Shown here: one piece after another, positions 5,614 to 12,509 of the stretch
Layout of the letters: the number at the start of each line of letters is the position of its first letter
How positions within the stretch are numbered: the first letter of the stretch is position 1
Origin: an archaeon
Lineage (GTDB): Archaea > Micrarchaeota > Micrarchaeia > Norongarragalinales > SBBD01
Assembly (NCBI GenBank): GCA_005239845.1
Contig: SBBD01000029.1
Coordinates: 1 to 12,509, forward strand
Direction of reading: 5' to 3'
Length of the DNA: 12,509 nt
Notes under the pieces: generated by a model
The model's database searches: none
Told to the model about the DNA's origin: nothing
The model's input: the letters and a program-made list of their open reading frames with translations, nothing else
Translations under genes and position numbers: made by a program

Positions 5614-6885
5614 TCACTTTTTACTTTTTTCCTCTTTGCGTATTTTGAAGTCGAATTCTTTTGTTGAACCCACCTTCTGGCGGGCGGTGAGCTTATAGTA
5701 GCCCAACAGCCCCAAGAGCACGAGCGCGGTTATGACGATGAACAGGAACACGTTGCTGCGGCTTTGGGCGCCCACGAAAGGAAGCACTTCCTCTTCCGAC
5801 AGTTTTTGCTGGAGGGCGATTTTCGCGTTCGATGCCGTCTGTAGGGCTTGCCCGTACTTGCCTTGCGTGTACTCCGCTTCTGCCTTCTTCAACGCCGTTT
5901 CCGCTTGCGCCGTGTCAATACCTTTTTCTTTTCCCTGCTTGATGAGGTCCCGCAAGTCGTTGATTTGCGCTTGGGCGCGCTGCTGCTCGTTGACCGTAGG
6001 AGCCGGCGTCGGTGCAGGCGTAGGCGTCTGCTCGGGCACGCTTCGCAGCGTGGGCGTAGGCCTCGGCGTAGGAGTAGGGGTACCGGCCGGCGGAGGAGTG
6101 GGCGTCGGCGTGCCTTGTCCAGGCGGCGGATTCCCTTGCGTGCCAGGGGACCCCGGTGTCGCCGTGGGAGTCGCCGTAGCCGAAGGATAGGTAACTGCCG
6201 TAGTGAATGCGTTGTCGTTGCTTCCGAGCTGGAAGGCGATGTTCTGCGTGCCGCTCCATGAGCTTGCAAGGGTAACCGTCCATTGAAGCACCCGGCTGGA
6301 GGAAGCGCTGACGATAGTCGAACTGCTGCTTGTGGGGTCTCCCGCAATCGTAAAGTAGGTTCCGCTGTAGGAAAGGGCGTACGACGTGGTAATGTCGCTG
6401 GCCTGCGCGTTCGTAAGCGTAATCGTCAACGTAAAACTGTTCCCGCTCTGGTTCGTGGTAACGGAAGCTGGCGTTCCTGAAACCGTGAGCGTGCTCGGGC
6501 TTACGAAGGTAAGCGATTGTGCCGTGGACTGCGAACTGCCGGCGGTGACGTAATAATTATACGAGTCGGCCGTGCCTGCAGTGACCGTGAACGTTTTGGT
6601 GGTTCCTGAAGTGCTGACCGTGACGCCCTGATGGTAGCCTGCAGCAGGGTCGCTTACACTCAAGGACGCTCCCGTGCTCTGTCCCGTGGAAACGAGGCGG
6701 ATGTCCGCCGTGCACGACGAGGAACTGGCGGTCGTCGTGGAACTGATGGTGGCGCTCGTCCCTGTAGTCAACGTGGAGGAAGACGTGCTCGTCGTAATCG
6801 TGACGCTGGAACACGTGTCCGCGTTTACGAGCATGGACAAGCCTAGCACCACGAGCGCGCCCAACAACAGCCTGCGTATGTCCAT
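5614..6885 (-). CDS. Ser/Thr-rich surface protein with Pro/Thr linker, helical stalk and C-terminal membrane anchor
   Basis: The ATG at 6885 (423 residues) is chosen because it starts a clear signal peptide (about 1-22, ending VNA-DTC) and has AAGGA about 9 nt upstream. The longer frame to 7029 overlaps the previous gene and is rejected. The order is signal peptide, a Ser/Thr-rich beta-type ectodomain (about 23-232), a Pro/Thr linker of PTPTP units (233-297), a charged helical segment (298-367), a transmembrane helix (about 378-399), and a basic cytoplasmic tail ending KSKK. Such linkers often span a cell wall or glycan layer. Only one N-glycosylation sequon is present, despite the very high Ser/Thr content. 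The stop of the upstream giant gene is 22 nt away, so the two are an operon. The function is unknown; it may anchor the larger protein, which has no membrane anchor. Confidence 0.85.
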   Translation of the reverse strand: MDIRRLLLGALVVLGLSMLVNADTCSSVTITTSTSSSTLTTGTSATISSTTTASSSSCTADIRLVSTGQSTGASLSVSDPAAGYHQGVTVSTSGTTKTFTVTAGTADSYNYYVTAGSSQSTAQSLTFVSPSTLTVSGTPASVTTNQSGNSFTLTITLTNAQASDITTSYALSYSGTYFTIAGDPTSSSSTIVSASSSRVLQWTVTLASSWSGTQNIAFQLGSNDNAFTTAVTYPSATATPTATPGSPGTQGNPPPGQGTPTPTPPPAGTPTPTPRPTPTLRSVPEQTPTPAPTPAPTVNEQQRAQAQINDLRDLIKQGKEKGIDTAQAETALKKAEAEYTQGKYGQALQTASNAKIALQQKLSEEEVLPFVGAQSRSNVFLFIVITALVLLGLLGYYKLTARQKVGSTKEFDFKIRKEEKSKK

Positions 6886-6907
6886 GTCTCTTTTTCCTTC
6901 TTTTATT

Positions 6908-9900
6908 TTATCCGAAGAACTGTACCATGGTGACCCACGACGTTTCCATGTTCGTGCCGTTGTAGACGTTGGCCCGGATTTCGGCAGGGCCTTGTCCTTG
7001 CGAGTTCGGCCACCCGCCTCCAGGAGCAAGAATGCTGACTCCAGCGCACCCGCTTGGGCCTGCCGTGATGGTGCTCACTTGCGCTCCGTTCAGTGGGTCT
7101 ACTATTGTCAAATTGGTTTGCGACGGTCCGCTGAACGTCCACCGTTGCATATAGAAGGAAATGTTGACGCCAGGCAGTGGAGTCGGTGGCGAGCTGAACG
7201 TCTGCGCGCACACTCTTGCGAAGAGGGGCGCCGTGCTGTTCGCGGGCTGGAAGTTGGGAGGGCCGTAGCTTGAAGGCGTGGGCGAGTCCTGGTAGAGCGT
7301 GCTGTTCGACGTGTTGCTGCCCGTCTCGAAAGCACGGCCCGTCTTCATCTCCACGGTAGACGTGTTCGACATGAAGCGGATGGTTTCGTTGATCCTGCCC
7401 ATGCGGCTGACGTTGTAGACGTGCGTGGACTCGTCTTCCGTGGTCGCAAAATTGCGGTCGTCGTCAAATACCAGCTGGTAGGTCTGCGGGTTCCAGGCGA
7501 AGTAGAGCGTGCTCGTAAAGGAGTCGTTGACGCAGATGCCCCCGCTGGACTCGTTGACGAAGCCCACGTACCACCCGAAGAGGCTTTCGGCATTGTTCGA
7601 AATGTTGAGGGTGCCGCTGCTCGTGTTGACGAGCGTGCAATTGACGCCTCCAGGCCCGCACGGAACGCTCGCGTTCGTGGCGTTGACTCCATACAGGAAA
7701 CGGTTGGCGTTCCAGAATATTTCGTTGCCGAAGGTGTCGAAATTCCTTACTTCCAAGAACGTGCCGCTTTCGAAGGTGGCGGTGTCGCGGTTGCTTCCCG
7801 CTGAAAGATTCCAGAACAACATGAGGGCCCCGCTTCGGTTGATGCTCACGTTCAGGAATCCGAAGCCGTTGGCGTCGGTTACCGCTTGCTGGAATACGGT
7901 GTAGTTCACGCCTTCCGTCAGCATGCCCTCGAATCCTTGTCCTCCCTGGCTTCCGCCCATGTCCGTCTGCAAAATGATGTTGGCTACTCCCACCGTGGCT
8001 CCCGGGACGCGCGCGCCTGCCTGCTGGACAATATACGGGATCATAAACGACTGCCCGCTCTGGTGCGTTCCTCCCCAATTATTCGAGGAAGGAGGCGCCA
8101 CGGTGCTCAAGATTGTGAAGAAGGCGCAGTCGAAGAGTTCCCAGAGCTGTATGGTGTTGTTGCCGGCAAACGAGCGGTTCGTATAGTTCGTGACCGTGAT
8201 CAGGCCTCCTGGAGTGATGGTCTGGTTGACGACGATGGTGTCGTAGATGCCGGGCGTACGGTTGTCCACGAGGAGCAGCTTCCAAGAGGCGTTGTACTGG
8301 ACGGGCGTCGAGGGGCCCATGCCCTGCCGCGAGCTGTTCAAGCCGTACGGCTTTTCGCAGTATCTTCCCGACTTCGAAGAAACGTTGAGGCTCGCCGTCG
8401 TGTTCAAGTACGTGAGGTTGAACCACGTGGCGTTCACTTGCGTTGGGCCGAGGAACAAGCGGCCCTCTTCAAACACTCGGACGTCCTCGCGGAAAGGAAT
8501 GACGACTTGGTACGTGGAAATCGAGAGCGGGAAGAAGACGTCCACGGTGTCATTGTGCGCGCTGCTGTTGACCGTGACGATGGCCGCCTGGAAGCCTTTG
8601 GCCAGCCCGCTGGGAACCGTGAAGTTGACCGTCCAGTTCTCGAAAGAAGTGAAATTTACGTCGGAAGCTTTGTTCCATCCATCATTCAACAACGCGACCG
8701 AATTGATGGTTCCCGTCTGTACCTGTCCTTCCCACGGCTTCCCTACCCTTACCGTAAACCCGGTCAAGTTCGTTCCCCCGGTCAGGTTGGAGGAAACGTT
8801 AGTAGCTGCCATCACGTTGACAGTGGCGTACTGTCCAGGATAATATGTGGCCGGGGGGCCCATCATGGGCACGAACGCGTTGAAGGCCACGACTTGCGCT
8901 CCAGTGAAGACCGTGCCGCACGTGCCGCTAGAGCCAGAACTGTTGCTGCACACGCGCAACTGAATTTCAAGGAATCCGGAAGGCCAGCGCGACAAGTTGG
9001 TTCCTCCTGACGTAAAGTTGCTTGGCGACACGTTGAGGGCGCCCATGCCTCCCAGAATCGTGGTGTTCGTGCTCGCGCCTCCGGCCACTTCAAGGACGCG
9101 GGGCCCCGTCGCTGGGTTGAAGTTGAACATGCGCAAGAGAACGAAGCTTCCGTTCGGAACCGGGGTTCCGTTCAGCAAGCGGACTTGGGAAACGTTGATC
9201 GTAAGACTGTCGTCCGGCGATATCTGCCACGCTTGTTGTCCTCTCACGTAAATGGAGGCAAATGCGTCCAGCGTCTTGCACTGGAAGCCGGAAGGCAAAA
9301 AGTCGACGTTGCCTTGATACGTTACGTTCAATATCATGAAGTAGAAGCCCGAGAACATGCAGGAGGCGTTGTTCGTGAACGTGGCGTTGAAGGTCAGCGT
9401 GCCGTCGGAGCCGCTTACCGCCGAACTCGTGGAAATGCATCCCGTCAAGTCCTTGCCGGTAAACTCGTCGCGGAGTTCTTTGACGCCGTTCAAAATGACG
9501 CCTTGCGCGTTCTGGTTCGTGCGGATGTCGCGCACCTTGCCCGTAAAGTTCTGCACGCCGCTGCACGCAGAGGCAGGCGGTCCGCCGCCAGGGCCTCCTT
9601 GGCTTTGTGGCTCGATGAAGCCTTCCACGTACTTCGCAAGTACCATCGCATTCCCAGACACGTTTTGGCCCGAGACGGTGGCCTCCACTTCCACTAGGAT
9701 GGGCCCCGTCGTGTTCACGGGAAGCGTCACCGTAAGGCGGGGATCTCCACCCGTTTGCGCCCAATAGCTTACCCAGTACGATACGCTGGTTTGGTCCGTG
9801 CCACCTGTTTCAAACGCGAGCGCCCGCATGCGCCGCACGCTGATTACCGTAATGGCGCTTCCGTTCACCGTGCCTTGCCCCGTCAAGTTGTAGGCGCTTA

Positions 9901-11362
9901 CGTCAAACGTGACGTTGCTTCCTGGCGAGAAGGCTTGGAAGAACTCGTCGCCTCCCCCGAAGCTCTGCACGGGCTTGACTTTGAGGAAGAAGTTTTGCGT
10001 GAAGAAGAAGCCGTGCGCCGTGTCGTTCGTGGTGTTGATGGTAACGTTTACCTTCACGAGCCACGGCCCTGTCAAAGATGGCGCCGTAAACGTGAGCCTG
10101 CAAACCGGCGTGCCTTCAAATGTGGCATTCGAGTACGTCGTGTTCGTCGTGTTGTAGGCCGTGTTGTTGGCGGCCCAGTACAGCGTCACGCGCTCAAGCT
10201 GTGTGCAATTCACGCGTGTCGTGTTTCCTGCATTCAGGTATCCCTCAATGAGACTGCCGCTCGTCAAGTTGGTGACCACCAAGTTGAGCACCACGTTTCC
10301 CCCAGGGCGAATGGCCCGGAAGCCTCCCCAGTCCTGGAAGAAGTCGGTTTCTTCCTGCAGGCGGGCGGCAAACGATTGCGTAAAGAACTGCGTAAAGCCT
10401 TCCAGGTTCTGGCTGCCTGCCGTGGCCTTCACGCGCACGAGGAACGCTCCTGTCGGAGAAGAAGGCGTCACGTAGCTTCCGTTGTAGAAGCCCGGGAAGG
10501 CCGTTGCATTGGCTGCCGAGAGCGAGAAGTTGACGATGGTGCCGTTCGGCAGCGTGATGAAGGCGCTGACCGTGGCGCCGGTTACGGGGTTGTTGCTGCT
10601 GTCCCAAATCTTGGCGAGCACGGACATGGTTTCCGCGGGAGCGAACTGCACTTTCGTTTCGCCCGTGCTGTCCTGCGTGCTCACCGCCATGGTGTAGGAA
10701 GACTTGACCATGAACACGAGGAACCCGGCGCCGCGTTCCACGACGAGCGCGTACTGCCCGTCCGCCGTGGAAGGAATAGTAATATTATATTGTATGGTGC
10801 CGGTCGCGTCCGTTGCAGAACTCAAGTTTTGAATCGTCCATCCTGACGTTTCGTTGCGGTTGGCCTGGAACACGCGAACATACAGTGAACTGGCGAGATA
10901 CCCCGTAAGAAGGCTCCCGTTGGAATGGTTGAGTGTAATGTTTACTACAAAAGAGGAGCCTGCAGCGAAGGGGGGCAGCGTGTTCGTGAAGCGGATGGTG
11001 GCATTCGAGACGTTGGTCACATATACGGTGAGGAACTTGTTCTGGGAGTCCGTCGAGTTGTCCGTGCAGTTGATGCGGTGCTCCCCGTAAAGGGTGGCGT
11101 TCAGCGTGAAATTCAGTACGGTTGCCGCGGAATCATTGGACGTGCTGTTGCTCATGAGATTGCCGAGCGAGCAGTTGAGCATGAAGTTGCCGAGATAGTC
11201 ACTCTCGTTCGTCGAGTTCAGCATTCCAGCAGTAATGTTGATCGTCGTGTTGGGCGCGAGGAACGGCCGCGTCTGCACGTTCAAAAAGTTGGCGTCCGCA
11301 GCGGCAAACGGCAAGAAGAGCACAAGGAGCAGGGAAAGCCAAACGAGGAGAGTACGCCTCAT
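6908..11362 (-). CDS. Giant secreted multi-domain glycoprotein (surface or adhesion protein)
   Basis: The ATG at 11362 gives 1,484 residues and begins a signal peptide (MRRTLLVWLSLLLVLFLPFA, cleaved near AADA). Starts further upstream would lie on or before the TATA box. The mature protein is a chain of beta-sandwich, Ig/macroglobulin-like modules. In the first half, modules open with a P/A-G-x-x-V...N-x-T pattern and close with LVKVNVT/LVRVKAT-type strands; FFTQ-F recurs at two module boundaries. A stretch near the C-terminal third (GARVPGATVGVA followed by VTDANGFG) resembles carboxypeptidase-regulatory/CNA-B-like folds. By hand count there are about 90 N-x-S/T sequons, one per 16-17 residues, which points to dense N-glycosylation. 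About 17 cysteines may form disulfides. There is no C-terminal transmembrane helix or recognised sorting signal, so it is released or held by a partner such as the co-transcribed anchored protein. No enzymatic motif was recognised. Confidence 0.85.
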   Translation of the reverse strand: MRRTLLVWLSLLLVLFLPFAAADANFLNVQTRPFLAPNTTINITAGMLNSTNESDYLGNFMLNCSLGNLMSNSTSNDSAATVLNFTLNATLYGEHRINCTDNSTDSQNKFLTVYVTNVSNATIRFTNTLPPFAAGSSFVVNITLNHSNGSLLTGYLASSLYVRVFQANRNETSGWTIQNLSSATDATGTIQYNITIPSTADGQYALVVERGAGFLVFMVKSSYTMAVSTQDSTGETKVQFAPAETMSVLAKIWDSSNNPVTGATVSAFITLPNGTIVNFSLSAANATAFPGFYNGSYVTPSSPTGAFLVRVKATAGSQNLEGFTQFFTQSFAARLQEETDFFQDWGGFRAIRPGGNVVLNLVVTNLTSGSLIEGYLNAGNTTRVNCTQLERVTLYWAANNTAYNTTNTTYSNATFEGTPVCRLTFTAPSLTGPWLVKVNVTINTTNDTAHGFFFTQNFFLKVKPVQSFGGGDEFFQAFSPGSNVTFDVSAYNLTGQGTVNGSAITVISVRRMRALAFETGGTDQTSVSYWVSYWAQTGGDPRLTVTLPVNTTGPILVEVEATVSGQNVSGNAMVLAKYVEGFIEPQSQGGPGGGPPASACSGVQNFTGKVRDIRTNQNAQGVILNGVKELRDEFTGKDLTGCISTSSAVSGSDGTLTFNATFTNNASCMFSGFYFMILNVTYQGNVDFLPSGFQCKTLDAFASIYVRGQQAWQISPDDSLTINVSQVRLLNGTPVPNGSFVLLRMFNFNPATGPRVLEVAGGASTNTTILGGMGALNVSPSNFTSGGTNLSRWPSGFLEIQLRVCSNSSGSSGTCGTVFTGAQVVAFNAFVPMMGPPATYYPGQYATVNVMAATNVSSNLTGGTNLTGFTVRVGKPWEGQVQTGTINSVALLNDGWNKASDVNFTSFENWTVNFTVPSGLAKGFQAAIVTVNSSAHNDTVDVFFPLSISTYQVVIPFREDVRVFEEGRLFLGPTQVNATWFNLTYLNTTASLNVSSKSGRYCEKPYGLNSSRQGMGPSTPVQYNASWKLLLVDNRTPGIYDTIVVNQTITPGGLITVTNYTNRSFAGNNTIQLWELFDCAFFTILSTVAPPSSNNWGGTHQSGQSFMIPYIVQQAGARVPGATVGVANIILQTDMGGSQGGQGFEGMLTEGVNYTVFQQAVTDANGFGFLNVSINRSGALMLFWNLSAGSNRDTATFESGTFLEVRNFDTFGNEIFWNANRFLYGVNATNASVPCGPGGVNCTLVNTSSGTLNISNNAESLFGWYVGFVNESSGGICVNDSFTSTLYFAWNPQTYQLVFDDDRNFATTEDESTHVYNVSRMGRINETIRFMSNTSTVEMKTGRAFETGSNTSNSTLYQDSPTPSSYGPPNFQPANSTAPLFARVCAQTFSSPPTPLPGVNISFYMQRWTFSGPSQTNLTIVDPLNGAQVSTITAGPSGCAGVSILAPGGGWPNSQGQGPAEIRANVYNGTNMETSWVTMVQFFG

Positions 11363-11368
11363 TAGCGG

Positions 11369-11374
11369 AATCAC
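11369..11374 (-). promoter_or_regulatory. Shine-Dalgarno-like GTGATT before the giant surface gene
   Basis: GTGATT on the - strand can pair with the 3' end of archaeal 16S rRNA (complement GGAGGTGATC) and ends 6 nt before the ATG at 11362. It supports the signal-peptide start in a short leader. Confidence 0.4.
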
Positions 11375-11408
11375 TGAATTGTACGGTTCATAGGGCCACT
11401 CTTTTTTC

Positions 11409-11418
11409 ATATAAAAAC
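11409..11418 (-). promoter_or_regulatory. TATA box for the surface-protein operon
   Basis: TTTTTATATG on the - strand is centred near 11413. A start about 26 nt downstream would be near 11387, leaving a leader of about 24 nt before ATG 11362. This element lies inside the longer open frame and so argues against any start upstream of 11362. Confidence 0.55.
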
Positions 11419-11497
11419 ATTTTGGTAGCAAGCAGCTGTCCCCACTACCTACGAGTGTCAGCTATTTTGGCGTGTCCGCGTTTCCGGCAAGCAAGCG

Positions 11498-11505
11498 TTT
11501 ATATT
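11498..11505 (+). promoter_or_regulatory. TATA box for the CARDB-like surface gene
   Basis: TTTATATT is centred 25-26 nt before the ATG at 11527, so the transcript is probably leaderless. With the - strand TATA at 11409-11418, the 164-bp gap is a divergent promoter region that could co-regulate the whole surface locus. Confidence 0.65.
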
Positions 11506-11526
11506 TCGACATTTTGTACTCGTTTC

Positions 11527-12509
11527 ATGAGACGGTTCCTATTTCTTCTCTTGTTCCTGCTGCCTTTCGTTCACGCCGAAATATGTGTGGAAGCCCCCGT
11601 CGTCAACGTGACTCCGAACTACACCATCGGGGTAGCCGGAAGCATCCAAAGCTTTACGCTCAGCATCCAAAACGTCAAGACGCTGTTCTTCTGTCCCCGG
11701 GACATGACGCTGACCGTGCAAAACACGAGCATTACCACCTACTTCGACCCCGTCTCCTACGGCTACAACGTCAGCGTCCCTCCCCTCAACGAGTCCCGCA
11801 GCGTGACGCTCAAGTTTTCCTCCCTGGCCAACACGACTCCCGGCAATTATACGATTACGTTCAAGGTAACTGGCTATAGTTATGAAGGCACGCCCAACGT
11901 CACAGCGGTGACGGCCATCATGAACCTCACCCGGCCTTCCCTCAACCAGCCCGACCTTTTCATCAGCAGCGTGGGCTTCCATTGTTTCGACAAAACCCGG
12001 ATTCCCCGGAGCACGTGCTACTTGTACGATTCCTTCTCTTTGGACAACTTTACGGTCAACAACAGCGGGACGAAAGACTACGACTGGAACGTAGAATTCG
12101 AGGCCACGAATGTGGGACCCAACCTGTCCGCCACTTTCGGAGGAGGAAATTTTTCTCGCATTCCAAAAAACAGTTCGGTGGTCGTTGACCTCGGAGGCCT
12201 GGCGCGTTCCACGTTTGCCCTCGCCGTCCCCCACACCGTGACCATCAAGCTCTTCCCCAAAGGAGCGGTTCCCGAACTCTCGGAAGCCAACAATGAGTAC
12301 ACTTTCACCGTCGGCGTTTCTTCAGGCTATCCTCCCGGCTGCTTCTACAACAATCCCCCCTGCGGGCTCGGCTACACGTGCCGCGACAACGACTGCATTC
12401 CCCTGGCCTCTCCGACCCTCTTGCCCATCGAAAGCCCTACTCCGACTCCGGCAGAATCTACTCCTTCCCCTACGCCCCTGCCCACCCTCAACGCAACGGA
12501 AGCGGATGA
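11527..12509 (+). CDS. Secreted surface protein with CARDB-like domain and Cys-rich module (3' end outside window)
   Basis: The frame from ATG 11527 is open to the right edge: 327 codons without a stop. Residues 1-17 are a signal peptide (MRRFLFLLLFLLPFVHA). Residues about 19-138 form a beta-sandwich resembling NEW3-type domains, with a late G-N-Y-T-I-T strand. Residues about 141-263 match a CARDB-type adhesion domain: it opens QPDLFISSV, has a central VNNSGT, and ends VPELSEANNEYTFTV. A four-Cys module follows (Cys272, 279, 285, 290; C-x6-C-x5-C-x4-C), then a Pro/Thr linker (SPTPTPAESTPSPTPLPT). About 15 N-glycosylation sequons are present. By analogy with the anchored protein at 5614-6885, a helical stalk and membrane anchor may follow beyond the edge; that is inference. 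An adhesion or envelope role is likely. Confidence 0.85.
   Translation, partial: MRRFLFLLLFLLPFVHAEICVEAPVVNVTPNYTIGVAGSIQSFTLSIQNVKTLFFCPRDMTLTVQNTSITTYFDPVSYGYNVSVPPLNESRSVTLKFSSLANTTPGNYTITFKVTGYSYEGTPNVTAVTAIMNLTRPSLNQPDLFISSVGFHCFDKTRIPRSTCYLYDSFSLDNFTVNNSGTKDYDWNVEFEATNVGPNLSATFGGGNFSRIPKNSSVVVDLGGLARSTFALAVPHTVTIKLFPKGAVPELSEANNEYTFTVGVSSGYPPGCFYNNPPCGLGYTCRDNDCIPLASPTLLPIESPTPTPAESTPSPTPLPTLNATEAD

Noticed and set aside
5614-5745. Possible archaeosortase (PGF-CTERM-like) sorting signal at the anchored protein's C-terminus
   Set aside because: There is a transmembrane helix and a basic tail, but no PGF, PEF or similar motif before the helix, and the tail (about 24 residues) is longer than in typical sorting signals.
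6001-6190. Tandem GGCGTAGG-type DNA repeats that could suggest a minisatellite or CRISPR
   Set aside because: They encode the Pro/Thr (PTPTP) linker of the surface protein. Units are irregular, with no spacers of uniform length.
7886-10846. Two + strand frames of about 370 residues opposite the giant surface gene
   Set aside because: Their composition is Arg/Val/His-rich shadow sequence, while the - strand frame has a signal peptide, sequons and modular beta structure over its full length.

Overview
The window looks like a piece of an archaeal chromosome, probably from an uncultivated, moderately GC-rich lineage; I cannot name the phylum from this sequence. Four things point to Archaea. Two genes have TATA boxes about 26 nt upstream of an ATG, which implies leaderless mRNAs. 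Methionine synthase is split into two genes. Secreted proteins carry very many N-glycosylation sequons. The surface proteins combine beta-sandwich modules, Pro/Thr linkers and C-terminal membrane anchors. No rRNA, canonical tRNA, CRISPR array, transposase or phage gene was seen.

Region 1 (1-2337, + strand) is a tight methionine operon. It holds the end of a MetE N-terminal-domain protein (cut by the left edge), a MetE catalytic-domain protein with all four zinc ligands, and a divergent methylenetetrahydrofolate reductase. Start and stop codons overlap or nearly touch, so the three are probably co-translated. The last enzyme would make methyl-folate and the split MetE pair would pass the methyl group to homocysteine.

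Region 2 (2338-4345) holds one - strand gene for a protein with a C-terminal PEP-synthase-type phosphohistidine (swivelling) domain but no ATP-grasp or PEP-binding barrel. Its first 65 residues repeat the next 65 at about 51% identity. A copy of its last 18 codons, including the stop, lies just downstream in the convergent intergenic gap. The gene is therefore flanked by a duplicated head and a duplicated tail. Two strong hairpins lie in the same gap.

Region 3 (4346-5613) contains a divergent promoter region, a membrane-tethered HAD-family hydrolase with an altered DxD motif, and a convergent small ferredoxin with only three cluster cysteines.

Region 4 (5614-12509) is a cell-surface locus. 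A 1,484-residue secreted protein with roughly 90 N-glycosylation sequons and a 423-residue Ser/Thr-rich protein with a C-terminal membrane anchor form a - strand operon. Divergent from them, and running off the right edge, is a secreted protein with a CARDB-like domain, a four-Cys module and a Pro/Thr linker. Together they look like components of a cell envelope or adhesion structure; that role is inferred from architecture only.
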